A stretch of DNA of 64,000 bases from NCBI GenBank assembly GCA_947465645.1, contig CANIBQ010000006.1:51564-115563 (forward strand). Direction: 5' to 3'. Shown here piece after piece: positions 39,449 to 49,523 of this stretch; position 1 is the first letter of the stretch; each line of letters starts with the position of its first letter. Origin of the DNA: Acidobacteriota bacterium (GTDB lineage: Bacteria > Acidobacteriota > Vicinamibacteria > Vicinamibacterales > UBA2999). The position numbers were made by a program, and so were the translations under genes. Under the pieces are notes generated by a model, which ran no database searches, was not told the origin of the DNA, and saw only the letters and a list, made by a program, of their open reading frames with translations.

Positions 39449-40309
39449 CTACTCGCGGCCCTTCATCAGCTCGGCGCGCCAGCGGGCAGCCTCGTCGAAC
39501 ACCGCGTCGATCGCCTCCCCGCGCTGCAGGTTGCCGCGCATCTCCGTCAGGCAGGCGATCATCAGATCGAGCGCATCCCCGATCGCGTCGGCGTTGGTGG
39601 CGCAGATGTCGCGCCAGACGCTGGCGGGACTCGAGGCCAGGCGGGTGGTGTCGACAAGCCCGCGCCCTCCCATGCGCACACCGCCGGACACCGCGCGCCC
39701 CACCACTTCCATCAGCGCGCTGGCGGTCAACTGGGGAAGATGACTGACGAACGCCATCAGGCGGTCGTGCTCTCCCGCCGCCATGGTCGCCGGCGTGGCG
39801 CCGAGGCCTGCGACAAACTGTGAGAGCCGCGAGACGGCGTCCGCCATCCCATCGCCGTCGGGCGTGAAGATCCAGGGACGCCCGGCGAAAAGATCCGGCC
39901 GGGCAAACGCGAAGCCGCCGCGCTCTGCCCCGCCAAGCGGATGTCCCCCGACAAACGTCACCGGGCGCGGCAGGGCGCGGGCGGCGTCAACGATCGCCTG
40001 TTTGGTGCCCCCGGCATCGGTGACGACGGCGTCCGCAGCGGCGCTGCCTGAGATCTCTTGCAGGAGGTTGATGTTCTGGCGTACGGGCGCGGCCAGGATG
40101 ATCAGGTCCACGATCGGCAGGTCGGCGACGCGCTCGACCGCGCGATCGATCGCGCCGCTGCCGATGGCGTGCGCCAGCACCGCCTGGCTGTCCACGCCGG
40201 TGATGCGGGTCGCCGCCCACCGTTCGCGCACAGCCAGTGCGATCGATCCGCCGATCAGGCCAAGCCCGACGATGGCGATAGAGAGGAAGGGAGGTTCGGA
40301 AGATGACAT
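39449..40309 (-). CDS. tyrA: Prephenate dehydrogenase
   Basis: A 286-residue NAD(P)-dependent TyrA. VGLGLIGGSIALAV is the Rossmann loop, and GGHPLGGAERGG holds the catalytic His. The C-terminal helical dimerisation domain is present; no chorismate-mutase or ACT domain is fused. It oxidises prephenate to 4-hydroxyphenylpyruvate for tyrosine; an arogenate dehydrogenase role is possible. The frame extends to 40336 into the word repeat, but ATG 40309 is the proper start. Confidence 0.92.
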   Translation of the reverse strand: MSSSEPPFLSIAIVGLGLIGGSIALAVRERWAATRITGVDSQAVLAHAIGSGAIDRAVERVADLPIVDLIILAAPVRQNINLLQEISGSAAADAVVTDAGGTKQAIVDAARALPRPVTFVGGHPLGGAERGGFAFARPDLFAGRPWIFTPDGDGMADAVSRLSQFVAGLGATPATMAAGEHDRLMAFVSHLPQLTASALMEVVGRAVSGGVRMGGRGLVDTTRLASSPASVWRDICATNADAIGDALDLMIACLTEMRGNLQRGEAIDAVFDEAARWRAELMKGRE

Positions 40310-40311
40310 AT

Positions 40312-40387
40312 CAACTTCCAACGCCCAACTCCGCAACTCCCAAGCAGAAGGAATCTTTGGGAGTTGGGGGTTGGAGATTGGGAGTTG
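40312..40387. repeat. CCCAACTCCGCAACTCCCAA word-type inverted repeat between aroF and tyrA
   Basis: Left-arm words of the CAACTCCCAA type (40312-40342) face TTGGGAGTTGG words (40358-40387). It fills the whole gap between the DAHP synthase stop and the tyrA start. Confidence 0.82.
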
Positions 40388-41434
40388 TTACCGCGCCCAT
40401 CCGCGGCGGGCCACCGGCTCCAGGCAGATGCTGCGTCCGATCGCCGGCGCGATGATCCGCAGCTCCGCCATCAGCCGGTCGAACTGCGCGGGCCACATCG
40501 ACTGCGCGCCATCGCTGAGTGCGTGGTCAGGGTCGTTGTGCACCTCGATGATCAGGCCGTCGGCTCCGGCGGCGACCGCGGCGCGCGCCAGTTGCGCCAC
40601 CATGTCCCGTCGTCCGGCGCCGTGGCTCGGGTCGGCGATGATCGGCAGGTGGCTCAGCTTCTTGATCACCGGGATCGCCGAGATGTCGAAGGTGTTGCGC
40701 GTGGCCGTCTCGAACGTGCGGATGCCCCGCTCGCACAGGATCACGTCGTTGTTGCCCCCGGCCAGGATGTACTCCGCAGAGAGGAGCCACTCTTCGATGG
40801 TCGCCGAGATGCCGCGCTTCAGGAGCACCGGCTTCTTGTGGTAGCCGAGCTCTCGCAGCAGCGTGTAGTTCTGCATGTTGCGCGCGCCGACCTGGAAGAT
40901 GTCGCAGTACTTCTCGATCAGCTCGATCTGGCTGATGTCCATGACTTCGGACACCAGCTTCAGGTTGTGCGCGTCGGCGGCATGCCGGAGCATCTGCAGG
41001 CCCTTCTCGCCATGGCCCTGGAAGCTGTAGGGCGAGCTGCGGGGCTTGAAGGCGCCGCCGCGGAAGATTTTCGCGCCCGCCCGCTTCACCGCCGCCGCTG
41101 ACGCCTGGCACTGCTCCTCGGTCTCGGCCGAGCAGGGTCCGGCCATCACCACCACCTCGTCCCCGCCAATCCGGACATCGTCGATGGTGACGATCGTGTC
41201 TTCCGGGTGGTAGGCGCGGCTGGCGCGCTTGTAGGGCTCGGTGATGCGAAGCACCTCGTGGACGCCGTCGAGAATCGAGATCATCTCCTTCTCGACCTTC
41301 TCGGTGCCGACGACGCCGAGGACGGTGCGCGAGGCGCCGGAGGACCGGTGCACGTCCATGCCGAGCTCGATCAGGCGCGCGATGACCGCGTCGATCTCTG
41401 CCTCGGTGGCCCGCTCTTTCATTACTACGACCAT
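40388..41434 (-). CDS. aroF: 3-deoxy-7-phosphoheptulonate synthase (type I-beta, with N-terminal FL domain)
   Basis: A 349-residue DAHP synthase, the first step of the shikimate pathway (PEP plus erythrose 4-phosphate). The N-terminal 70 or so residues ([20 protein letters not shown]) form the ferredoxin-like regulatory domain found in Thermotoga-type enzymes and linked to Tyr/Phe inhibition. The barrel has MAGPCSAE and [15 protein letters not shown]. The frame is open to 41479, but ATG 41434 starts the domain and lies four bases past the chorismate mutase stop. Confidence 0.93.
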   Translation of the reverse strand: MVVVMKERATEAEIDAVIARLIELGMDVHRSSGASRTVLGVVGTEKVEKEMISILDGVHEVLRITEPYKRASRAYHPEDTIVTIDDVRIGGDEVVVMAGPCSAETEEQCQASAAAVKRAGAKIFRGGAFKPRSSPYSFQGHGEKGLQMLRHAADAHNLKLVSEVMDISQIELIEKYCDIFQVGARNMQNYTLLRELGYHKKPVLLKRGISATIEEWLLSAEYILAGGNNDVILCERGIRTFETATRNTFDISAIPVIKKLSHLPIIADPSHGAGRRDMVAQLARAAVAAGADGLIIEVHNDPDHALSDGAQSMWPAQFDRLMAELRIIAPAIGRSICLEPVARRGWAR

Positions 41435-41438
41435 GACT

Positions 41439-41747
41439 TCACTCTCCGATGGAGGACGCGTTTCCGTCCCGGCGTTCACTGACCGCGCGCTCGGCGCGCC
41501 TGGCCTCGTCGATGATGCGTTCGAAGATCCTGACGACCGCTTCAGCCGTCAACGGGCCCGAGAGCTCCGTGGCGGACTTCCGGACGCTGGCGAGCACCCT
41601 GGCCTCGCGATCCGGCTGGTAGATGGGCAGTCCCGCGTCGTGCTTCAGCCGTCCGACTTCCACGGCGCACGCGACGCGGACGTTGAGGAGGCGGACGAGC
41701 TGATCGTCGATGACGTCGATCCGGCCCCGCAATTCCTCGATGCTCAT
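41439..41747 (-). CDS. Chorismate mutase, AroQ type
   Basis: A 102-residue all-helical chorismate mutase. [32 protein letters not shown] and [14 protein letters not shown] match the AroQ active-site helices (Arg, Lys, Arg). It converts chorismate to prephenate for Phe and Tyr. ATG 41747 overlaps the trpA stop in an ATGA. Standing alone between trpA and DAHP synthase, it may associate with the synthase for allosteric control, as in some bacteria (inference). Confidence 0.9.
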   Translation of the reverse strand: MSIEELRGRIDVIDDQLVRLLNVRVACAVEVGRLKHDAGLPIYQPDREARVLASVRKSATELSGPLTAEAVVRIFERIIDEARRAERAVSERRDGNASSIGE

Positions 41748-42526
41748 GACTTCAGCCACCGTGCATACTCCTCTACCCGTGTCGTCAAATCGTGCGATGC
41801 GCCGGCCTCGGCGATTACGTTCACGAGGGCGCTGCCGACGACCGCAGCGTCGGCCCACCTGGTCACCTCGCGCACGTGTTCCGGCTTCGAGATGCCAAAC
41901 CCGAGGGCAATCGGCAGGTCGCTGACCGCCCGGATCCGCTCGACCATCTGCTGGGCACCCTCGGCGACCTGGTCGCGGGCGCCGGTGACACCAAGCCGGG
42001 AGATGGCATACAGGAAGCCGCTCCCGAGGGCGGCGGCCCTGCGCAACCGTTCGTCGCTGGTCGTCGGACTGAGCAGGAGAATTGTATCAATCCCCCGCGC
42101 GCCCAGCAGGCCTCTGAAGCTGTCCGCCTCCTCGATCGGCAGGTCGAGCACGAGGACCCCGTCTACCCCGGCCTCCCTCGCGCGGTCGGCGAACCGTTCG
42201 GCCCCGAGCTTCAGAATCGGGTTCGCGTAGCTGAAGACCACTATCGGCGCGCGCAGCCCCTTTCGGGAGGCGCCGATCATGTCGAGGACGCCGCTCAGCG
42301 TCGCCCCTGACTTGAGCGCGCGTTCCGTGGCCCGCTGAATGACCGGACCGTCGGCCAGCGGATCCGAGAACGGCACCCCGACTTCCAGGACGTCCGCACC
42401 CCCGCGATCCAGGGCCGACAGGATGCCCGCCGTGCGGTCGAGATCGGGATCCCCGGCCGTCACGTAGGTGACCAGGCCAGGCTGTTTGGCGTCCCGCAGG
42501 CGCTTGAAGGTGTCTGCGAGTTTCAT
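41744..42526 (-). CDS. trpA: Tryptophan synthase alpha subunit
   Basis: A 260-residue TIM barrel that cleaves indole-3-glycerol phosphate to indole and G3[15 protein letters not shown] and [18 protein letters not shown] hold the catalytic Glu and Asp. It passes indole to TrpB through the tunnel of the alpha2-beta2 complex. It overlaps trpB by four bases (ATGA), which favours equal synthesis. Confidence 0.96.
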   Translation of the reverse strand: MKLADTFKRLRDAKQPGLVTYVTAGDPDLDRTAGILSALDRGGADVLEVGVPFSDPLADGPVIQRATERALKSGATLSGVLDMIGASRKGLRAPIVVFSYANPILKLGAERFADRAREAGVDGVLVLDLPIEEADSFRGLLGARGIDTILLLSPTTSDERLRRAAALGSGFLYAISRLGVTGARDQVAEGAQQMVERIRAVSDLPIALGFGISKPEHVREVTRWADAAVVGSALVNVIAEAGASHDLTTRVEEYARWLKS

Positions 42527-43776
42527 TTCAGGGCGTCCGTCACGCTCTGCACGTCCTTGTCCCCGCGCCCTGACAGGTTCACCAGGATCACGGTGCCGTC
42601 CTTCACCTCGCCGACGAGCTTGGTCGTAAATGCGACGGCATGGGCCGACTCGAGGGCCGGAATGATCCCCTCACGGTTCGCGAGGGTCTTGAACGCTTCG
42701 AGCGCCTCCGCGTCCGAGATGTTCACGTACTCGGTCCGGCCAAGATCGCGGAGCCACGCGTGCTCCGGCCCGACGGCCGCATAGTCCAGCCCCGCGGAAA
42801 TGGAATGCGTCAGCTCGATGTTGCCGTCCTCATCCTGCAGGATGAACGTGCGCGTGCCCTGGAGCACGCCGGTGCTGCCGCCGGCGAACCGCGCCGCATG
42901 CCGCCCGGGCGCGATCCGCTCGCCGCCGGCTTCGACCCCGATCAGGCGCACGCCGGCATCCTCCACGAACGCGTCGAAGATCCCCATGGCATTGCTGCCC
43001 CCGCCCACGCAGGCCACGACGATGTCGGGGAGCCGGCCCACCTGGTCGAGCATCTGCTGGCGCGCCTCCCGGCCGATGACCGACTGAAACTCACGGACCA
43101 TCAACGGATACGGGTGCGGACCGAGCGCTGAACCGAGCAGGTAATACGTGTCCGCGACGTTCGCGACCCAGTCGCGCATCGCTTCGTTGATCGCGTCCTT
43201 CAGCGTGCAGCTGCCGGCGTTGACCTCCTGGACCGTGGCTCCCAGCAGCCGCATGCGGACCACGTTGAGCGCCTGGCGTCGCATGTCCTCGGAGCCCATG
43301 TAGACGACGCATTCGAGCCCGAGCAGCGCGCAGGAGGTCGCGGTCGCAACCCCGTGCTGGCCGGCACCGGTCTCGGCGACGACGCGCCGCTTGCCCATCC
43401 GCTTGGCGAGCAGCGCCTGTCCCATCGCGTTGTTGATCTTGTGCGCGCCGGTGTGCGTCAGGTCCTCGCGCTTGAGCAGGACGCGCACCTGTCTCGCCGG
43501 GTCCGAAAGGACCCGGCCTGCGTCGACCAGGCGACTGGTCTCGTACAACGGCGTCGGGCGGCCGACATAGTGCTTGAGCAGGCCATCGAGCTCGTCACGG
43601 AACGAGGCGTCTGCGCGCGCGGCGAAGTAGCCCGCGGTGAGCTCCTCGATAGGCGCCACCAGGGTTTCCGGGACGAAGCGCCCGCCGTAGGCGCCGAAGT
43701 AGCCCCGCGCGTCCGGGTCACGGCGCCCGAACACGGCACGCTCGGTCACTGCTGATTTATCGTTCTTCAAATGCAT
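42523..43776 (-). CDS. trpB: Tryptophan synthase beta subunit
   Basis: A 417-residue PLP enzyme joining indole and serine. [13 protein letters not shown] carries the PLP lysine, [10 protein letters not shown] the substrate loop and [10 protein letters not shown] the phosphate-binding loop. It is TrpB1-type, partnering the TrpA next door. The 5' end overlaps trpF by 20 bp. Confidence 0.96.
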   Translation of the reverse strand: MHLKNDKSAVTERAVFGRRDPDARGYFGAYGGRFVPETLVAPIEELTAGYFAARADASFRDELDGLLKHYVGRPTPLYETSRLVDAGRVLSDPARQVRVLLKREDLTHTGAHKINNAMGQALLAKRMGKRRVVAETGAGQHGVATATSCALLGLECVVYMGSEDMRRQALNVVRMRLLGATVQEVNAGSCTLKDAINEAMRDWVANVADTYYLLGSALGPHPYPLMVREFQSVIGREARQQMLDQVGRLPDIVVACVGGGSNAMGIFDAFVEDAGVRLIGVEAGGERIAPGRHAARFAGGSTGVLQGTRTFILQDEDGNIELTHSISAGLDYAAVGPEHAWLRDLGRTEYVNISDAEALEAFKTLANREGIIPALESAHAVAFTTKLVGEVKDGTVILVNLSGRGDKDVQSVTDALK

Positions 43777-44374
43777 TCCGCGCGTTCTTCAGAAAGCGCG
43801 CCACCTTGTCAAAGTTTTTGACGCCGGGCGACTCCTCGACGCCCGACGACACATCCACGCCATACGGACGAACCGCCGCGATTGCATCGGCCACGTTGAC
43901 AGGGGTCAACCCGCCGGCCAGCACAACCCGCCGTTCCCGCGCCAGTTTCGCTGCCTCGTTCCAGTCCACCGTCCTGCCCGTGCCCCCGCGCCGCACCGGA
44001 TCGGCGGCATCCACCAGGAACGTCGCATCCGCCGGCCATGCCGCCAGCGTCTCCTCTGCATCGTCCAGCGTCAGCGCGCGCATCACCGGATACCCGAGCG
44101 CGCCGGCATACTCGGGCGACTCGCCCCCGTGGAGCTGCACAGTGCCGATGCGTGCCCGTGCCGCGATTGCCCGGATCCCCTCGACTGACTCATCGACGAA
44201 CACGCCCACCATCGCCACGCCCGCCGGCATCTCCGCGATGATCTCGCCCGCGCGCTCGGGGGTGACGTACCTGGCGCTCTGCCGCCAGAAGACGTATCCC
44301 AGCGCCGTGGCCCCGTGCTCGACGGCGTGCAGGGCGTCGGTCAGGCGCGTGATGCCGCAGATCTTGATGAACAT
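43757..44374 (-). CDS. trpF: Phosphoribosylanthranilate isomerase
   Basis: A 205-residue TIM barrel performing the Amadori rearrangement of PRA to Cd[13 protein letters not shown] has the catalytic Cys, and [19 protein letters not shown] the phosphate-binding loop. It lies 14 bp downstream of the REP-tailed trpC stop, so part of the REP palindrome sits directly in front of its start. Confidence 0.95.
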   Translation of the reverse strand: MFIKICGITRLTDALHAVEHGATALGYVFWRQSARYVTPERAGEIIAEMPAGVAMVGVFVDESVEGIRAIAARARIGTVQLHGGESPEYAGALGYPVMRALTLDDAEETLAAWPADATFLVDAADPVRRGGTGRTVDWNEAAKLARERRVVLAGGLTPVNVADAIAAVRPYGVDVSSGVEESPGVKNFDKVARFLKNARNAFEER

Positions 44375-44381
44375 CGTTTCC

Positions 44382-44437
44382 GGTCCGGCTAAAGCCGGAC
44401 GCTACGTACGGTCGTAGTGTCCGCCTTCAGGCGGACC
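44382..44437. repeat. REP-like elements at the trpC-trpF junction
   Basis: GTCCGGCTAAAGCCGGAC (44383-44400), CTACGTACGGTCGTAG and GTCCGCCTTCAGGCGGAC (44419-44436) form three nested palindromes of the same type as at 7683. They encode the last 16 or so residues of TrpC and hold its stop codon. Confidence 0.88.
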
Positions 44438-45228
44438 GTCTCCGTCAGCTCGCGAATCGCACGCGCGGGATCCGCATCCGTCATGAATCGTTCGCCGATC
44501 AGGAATGCCCGGTAACCGGCCGCCGCGAGCCGCTCGAGGTCGGCGCGGGTCTGCAAGCCGCTCTCACTCACCCCGATGATGTCGCGAGGCAGTGCGGCTG
44601 CCAGGCGATCGGAGGCTGCGACGTCAACCTTCAGCGTGCGCAGGTTGCGGTTGTTGACCCCGATCACCCGCGCGCCGCTGTCGATCGCGCGCGACAGCTC
44701 CTCCTCGTCATGCACTTCCACGAGCGTCGCGAGCCCCAACTCCCGTGCCTTGTCCTGAAGACGGATGAGATCGTCCTGGCTCAGCCCCGCCACGATCAAC
44801 AGGATCGCGTCGGCTCCAGCCGCCCGCGCCTCGTAGATCTGGTATTCGTCGACGATGAAGTCCTTGCGCAGGAGCGGAATCTTCACCGCCCCACGTACGG
44901 CGATCAGGTGCTCCAGTGCCCCGTCGAAGAACGTCGGCTCCGTCAGCACGGAAATGGCGGCCGCGCCCCCCTGCTCGTACTGCTTCGCGATCGCCACCGG
45001 GTCGTACGCCGCTGCCAGCACCCCTTTCGAGGGAGATCGCCGCTTGCACTCGGCGATGACGTTCACACGGCCGGCCTTCCCGAGCTCTGTTTCGAACCGG
45101 GCGCCCTCGGGAGAGGCCGCCGCTGCGCGCTTCTCGAGCGCCGCAAGCGGTTCCCGATCGCGCCGGACATCGGTGATTCTCCGGGTCGCGGCGACGATGG
45201 TCCGCAGGAGATCGGGTGCCGCGCTCAT
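44389..45228 (-). CDS. trpC: Indole-3-glycerol phosphate synthase, with repeat-encoded tail
   Basis: A 279-residue TrpC that closes the indole ring from CdRP. AECKRRSPSKG, LRKDFIVDEYQIYEARAAGADAILLI and GVNNRNLRTLKVD are the catalytic motifs. The fold should end near AIRELTE. The last 16 residues (VRLKADTTTVRSVRL) and the stop come from the REP palindromes at 44382-44437. Single-function TrpC, not fused to TrpF. Confidence 0.95.
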   Translation of the reverse strand: MSAAPDLLRTIVAATRRITDVRRDREPLAALEKRAAAASPEGARFETELGKAGRVNVIAECKRRSPSKGVLAAAYDPVAIAKQYEQGGAAAISVLTEPTFFDGALEHLIAVRGAVKIPLLRKDFIVDEYQIYEARAAGADAILLIVAGLSQDDLIRLQDKARELGLATLVEVHDEEELSRAIDSGARVIGVNNRNLRTLKVDVAASDRLAAALPRDIIGVSESGLQTRADLERLAAAGYRAFLIGERFMTDADPARAIRELTETVRLKADTTTVRSVRL

Positions 45229-46246
45229 ACGGCTGCCTCCGCGTGCGAGCCACGCACCATCTTCTCGAGGGCTGCCCTGGCCGCCCCGGAATCGATCGCC
45301 TGTGCGGCACTCTGGATCCCGTCCCGCACGCTGTCGGCGCGTCCCGCGACAAACAACGCGGCACCGGCGTTCAGCAGCACGATGTCGCGCGGCGCCCCGG
45401 CCTTGCCATCGAGCACCTGCGTCACGATCCCGGCGTTGGCGGCCGCGTCACCGCCCTTGAGATCGGCCGGCGCTGCCTTCTGAACGCCGAAGTCCGACGG
45501 ATGTACGTAGAAGGTGTGCACGGCGCCCGCACGGCATTCAGACACCTTCGTGTGGCCGGTTGTCGAGATCTCGTCGATGCCGTCGGCACCATGAACCACC
45601 CACGCGCGCTCGGAGCCGAGGAGCAGCAGCGAGCGGGCCAGGAGCTCGGTCAGCTCGGACCGGGGCACGCCGACGATCTGGCGTCTCGCGCCTGCGGGAT
45701 TGGTCAGCGGGCCGAGCAGGTTGAAGGCCGTCCTGATCCCGAGGTCGCGCCGGATCGGCCCGGCGTGCTTCATCGAGGGATGGAATGTTGGCGCGAAAAA
45801 GAACGCGATATTCGCGTCGTGGAGCGTCTGCTCCACCACCGCCGGTGCGGCGGTCACGTTGACGCCCAGCCGCTCGAACACGTCGGCGCTGCCGCACTGG
45901 CTCGAGACCGACCGGTTGCCGTGCTTGGCAATCTTCACCCCGCACGCCGCCACGACGATGGCGGCCGCGGAAGAAATATTGAACGTGCCGGACCGATCGC
46001 CACCGGTACCGCAGGTGTCGAAGACGTCACCGGCTGGCGCCGACAGCTTCACCGCATGGTCGCGCATCGTCCGCGCGAAGCCGACGATCTCGGCCGGCCG
46101 CTCGCCCTTCATCACCAGCCCGACCAGCAGCGCGCCGAGCGCGGCGGCCGGCGCGCGGCCTTCCATCACCTCGCGCATGGCGGCGGCGGCCTCCTCCTGC
46201 GTGAGGTCCTCATGCCGAACGAGCTTCTCGAGCAGCGCGGTAAACA

Positions 46247-46250
<4 letters not shown>
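45225..46250 (-). CDS. trpD: Anthranilate phosphoribosyltransferase
   Basis: A 341-residue enzyme moving phosphoribose from PRPP to anthranilate. DTCGTGGDRSGTFNISSAAAIV is the PRPP/Mg motif, and KHGNRSVSSQCGSADVFERLG the second. It overlaps trpG and trpC by 4 bp each. Confidence 0.96.
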
Positions 46251-46813
<563 letters not shown>

Positions 46814-46819
46814 GTCCGC

Positions 46820-48286
46820 CTATAAACCCTGTTGAGCCAGCTCCAGCGCCGTGATCACGGCGCGGGCCTTGTCGCGTGTTTCCTCGTACTCCGCCGCCGG
46901 GTCCGAATCGGCGACGATACCGGCACCGGCCTGGACGTAGGCATGTCCGCCTTCGATCACCATGGTGCGAATGGTGATGCAGAAATCGAGATTGCCCGCG
47001 AAGTCCAGGTAGCCGACCGCCCCCGCGTAGACGCCGCGGCGGCGATTCTCGAGCTCGGCGACGATCTCCATCGCGCGCACTTTCGGGGCACCGGACACCG
47101 TCCCGGCGGGAAAGCACGCCACCAGCGCGTCCAGCCTGTCGTACTCGTCAGACAGCGTGCCCTCGACGATCGAGACCAGGTGCATCACGTGCGAGTAGCG
47201 CTCGAGCGTCATGTAGGTCGGCACCTTGACGGAACCGTAGGTCGCCACGCGGCCGATGTCGTTCCGTCCGAGGTCCACGAGCATGACGTGCTCGGCCCGC
47301 TCCTTCTCGCTCTTCTTCAGCTCCTCCGCCATCAGGAGGTCTTCTTCCTCGGTGCGGCCACGGGGGCGCGTGCCGGCGATCGGGTGAGTCTGGATCTTCT
47401 TGCCTTCGACGCGCACGAGCATCTCGGGGGACGAGCCGACGATCGACCGGTCCCCCATCCGGATGAAATACATGTACGGGGACGGGTTGACGTGGCGCAG
47501 CGCCCGGTAGGCGGTAAACGGATCGCCCCCGAACTCCGCTTCGAACCGCTGGGAGAGGACCACCTGGTAGATGTCGCCCGCGGCGATGTATTCCTTTCCC
47601 GTGCGCACCATCGACTCGAACTGGTCGCGCGTGACGTTGGAGGTGATCGTCAGTGGAGGCGCCTCGGCGCGCGCCGGCTTCGACAGCGTACGATCCAGCT
47701 CCCGCTCGACGAACTCGATCTTGGCGCGGGCGAACTGGTAGAGCGCCTCGAGATCCTCGTCGCCGGTAATCCGCGCGTTGGCGATGATCAGGATGCGGTG
47801 CCGCACGTGGTCGAATGCCAGCACCGTGTCGAAGAGCATGAAGCCGGCCTCATCCTCCTCGTCGGCACCGGGCTGGAGCGTCACCGGCTCGAACCAGGCG
47901 GCCGCGTCATACCCGAGATAGCCGACGGCGCCGCCGGTGAATCGCGGGAGCCCCGGGACAAACGGCGAGTGGAAGCCGGCCATCAGCTCACGGAGGGTTT
48001 CGACAAATGGCCGGTCCGATTCCGACGTCTGCCCCGCCCGATCGATGATCGTCTTCCCGCCGCGCGACCGCAGGATCAGGAACGGATCCTTGCCGAGGAA
48101 CGAATAGCGCCCGACCTGCTCGCCGCCCTCGACCGATTCGAGAAGAAAGGCGTAGTCGGAATGCTCGGCGATCTTCAGGAACGCCGACACCGGCGTGAGC
48201 AGATCCGCGACGATCTCCTTGTAGACCGGCACGAACGTGCCGCGCTGGGCCAGATCCTTGAACTCTTCGAACGTCGTGATGTGCAT
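46820..48286 (-). CDS. trpE: Anthranilate synthase component I
   Basis: A 488-residue chorismate-utilising enzyme. The N-terminal LLES motif (48-51) is the tryptophan feedback site. QVVLSQRFEAEFGGDPF, PIAGTRPRGRTEEED, VDLGRNDIGRV and FPAGTVSGAPKVRAMEI are catalytic motifs. The frame also offers TTG 48295, but ATG 48286 is preferred. It follows the truncated aroDE gene across the CACGGAG word repeat, so that hairpin may lower trpEG readthrough. Confidence 0.95.
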   Translation of the reverse strand: MHITTFEEFKDLAQRGTFVPVYKEIVADLLTPVSAFLKIAEHSDYAFLLESVEGGEQVGRYSFLGKDPFLILRSRGGKTIIDRAGQTSESDRPFVETLRELMAGFHSPFVPGLPRFTGGAVGYLGYDAAAWFEPVTLQPGADEEDEAGFMLFDTVLAFDHVRHRILIIANARITGDEDLEALYQFARAKIEFVERELDRTLSKPARAEAPPLTITSNVTRDQFESMVRTGKEYIAAGDIYQVVLSQRFEAEFGGDPFTAYRALRHVNPSPYMYFIRMGDRSIVGSSPEMLVRVEGKKIQTHPIAGTRPRGRTEEEDLLMAEELKKSEKERAEHVMLVDLGRNDIGRVATYGSVKVPTYMTLERYSHVMHLVSIVEGTLSDEYDRLDALVACFPAGTVSGAPKVRAMEIVAELENRRRGVYAGAVGYLDFAGNLDFCITIRTMVIEGGHAYVQAGAGIVADSDPAAEYEETRDKARAVITALELAQQGL

Positions 48287-48304
48287 AAGAATCAATCTTC
48301 ACAA

Positions 48305-48373
48305 GCCACGGAGGCACAGAGACACGGAGAACAACCATTCATATGCCCCTCCGTGACTCCGTGACTCCGTGGC
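48305..48373. repeat. CACGGAG word-type inverted repeat overlapping the aroDE 3' end
   Basis: The left arm 48305-48329 (GCCACGGAGGCACAGAGACA...) pairs with 48349-48373 (CTCCGTGACTCCGTGACT...) over 25 positions with a few mismatches. The aroDE stop codon lies in the loop, and its last 11 residues (GHGVTESRRGI) are repeat-encoded. Confidence 0.87.
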
Positions 48374-49238
48374 CCGTCTTGTTGAGGGCGGTGGCGCGGG
48401 CGAGCAGGTCATGCAACCCGTCCTGCGCCGTCACGTTGATGATCCCCAGCGCGACGGCGAACGCATCGGCATCGTCGGCGTCGGCGGCCGCGAGCGGCAC
48501 CGAGATGGCGTTGATGCCAGCCGCGGCAAAAGCGGCGTTGTGCATCGCTGGCGACGCCGACTGCATCACGTCGCCGGCCACCACGCCGAACACGACGGTA
48601 GCGGGACCGACCTGGCGGAATCGGAACTCGTCGAGCATCCGGCGGGCGGGAATCTGGCCGGGCGCCACGCCGTTGCCAGCGTAGGTCCACAGCGATCCGA
48701 AGCGCGAGGCGAGCAGCCGGCTCGGCACGCCCGCGTCGCCCATGCCCACCACGACCGCATCGCCGTCCCGCGCGATGTCGATGAGCGGGAGCGTGTCGGT
48801 CAGGCGCACGGCAGTGACCGCCACCTTGATGACGCCTGCTCCGGTCTCGCGCATCGCGTGCACCCGGGCCGAGAGATCCCGGGGGACACCGGTGAAATCG
48901 TGTGAGGAGACGACCACCCTCTCGGGCTGTGCGGCGATCAGGTCGCCGAACCCGGCCTTCCACTCCACATCCACGTAGTCCGCGCCGAGCTCGAGCGCGC
49001 GACCGAGGGTGCGGCGCCGCTCTTCTTCGCTGCCGTCGAAGCGGCCGCCTTCCCAGGTCGGCCGGCAGGTCACAATTACCTTGCCCCTCCGGTCCGCCAG
49101 CGCCGCGGCGACGTCTAAATCTACGACACCGTCAAGACGCAGCTCGACCATGTCGGCGGTTGTGGCCGCGTCACGGGCGTTGATGAGCTCGGCCATCGTC
49201 TGGCCGGTCACCGTTTCGCAGAGCTGAGAAGTACGCAT
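48339..49238 (-). CDS. aroD: Type I 3-dehydroquinate dehydratase fused to a truncated, degenerate shikimate dehydrogenase domain
   Basis: A 299-residue protein. Residues 1-215 or so form a complete type I DHQase: VVVSSHDFTGVP has the catalytic His and GAGVIKVAVTAV the Schiff-base Lys. It continues as an AroE N-terminus (TVVFGVVAGDVMQSASPAMHNAAFAAAGINAISVPL), but the catalytic-Lys motif region reads VTAQDGLHDLL and the whole NADP domain is missing. The last 11 residues come from the word repeat at 48305-48373. Full-length AroDE fusions are about 500 residues. So dehydratase is probably active and AroE is lost. The start ATG 49238 follows the attenuator terminator by a few bases. Confidence 0.85.
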   Translation of the reverse strand: MRTSQLCETVTGQTMAELINARDAATTADMVELRLDGVVDLDVAAALADRRGKVIVTCRPTWEGGRFDGSEEERRRTLGRALELGADYVDVEWKAGFGDLIAAQPERVVVSSHDFTGVPRDLSARVHAMRETGAGVIKVAVTAVRLTDTLPLIDIARDGDAVVVGMGDAGVPSRLLASRFGSLWTYAGNGVAPGQIPARRMLDEFRFRQVGPATVVFGVVAGDVMQSASPAMHNAAFAAAGINAISVPLAAADADDADAFAVALGIINVTAQDGLHDLLARATALNKTGHGVTESRRGI

Positions 49239-49240
49239 CA

Positions 49241-49280
49241 AATAAAAACGCCTCTTCAACCGGATGGGCTGAAGAGGCGT
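49241..49280 (-). terminator. Rho-independent attenuator terminator of the trp leader
   Basis: On the minus strand ACGCCTCTTCA (49280-49270) pairs perfectly with TGAAGAGGCGT (49258-49248), followed by TTTTTATTT. It is hairpin 3:4 of the attenuator. It ends just before the aroDE ATG. Confidence 0.93.
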
Positions 49281-49312
49281 CGGTAACTGCTGAGTTCGTT
49301 AAGTGGTTCGTC

Positions 49313-49408
49313 TCAGATGCCGGCGGTTGCCCCTTCAGGCGCAGTCCCGTACCACCACCAATAGCTGGCGGAGCTGGGGAACACGAAGGGGCTAAAGCGA
49401 TGCTGCAT
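49313..49408 (-). CDS. trpL: Trp operon leader peptide with Tyr-Trp-Trp-Trp-Tyr run
   Basis: A 31-codon ORF starting at ATG 49408 and ending in TGA 49313-49315. It begins MQHRFSPFVF and has Phe at 5, 8 and 10, then Y16-W17-W18-W19-Y20. The three consecutive TGG codons are at 49352-49360. Such a run next to a terminator is the hallmark of transcription attenuation sensing charged tRNA-Trp; Tyr and Phe codons could add a general aromatic input. The leader is short and only weakly supplied with a ribosome binding site. Regions 1 (49385-49392), 2 (49329-49338), 3 (49269-49278) and 4 (49249-49258) form the alternative hairpins. Confidence 0.85.
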   Translation of the reverse strand: MQHRFSPFVFPSSASYWWWYGTAPEGATAGI

Positions 49409-49430
49409 CTGGGTAATCGACGGAGCCAGC

Positions 49431-49459
49431 ACAGTAGCGCAGCGCCCGCGGGCTGTCAA
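49431..49459 (-). promoter_or_regulatory. Promoter of the aromatic/trp operon
   Basis: On the minus strand TTGACA (49459-49454) matches the -35 consensus exactly, and TACTGT (49436-49431) lies 17 bp on as the -10. The transcript would start near 49424, only about 16 bases before the leader ATG. Confidence 0.7.
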
Positions 49460-49523
49460 CTATGAGAGCCGCTGGCCTTGCAGTTTCATGGGTTTACCCG
49501 TATCGTCAACCGTGAGCCACAAC

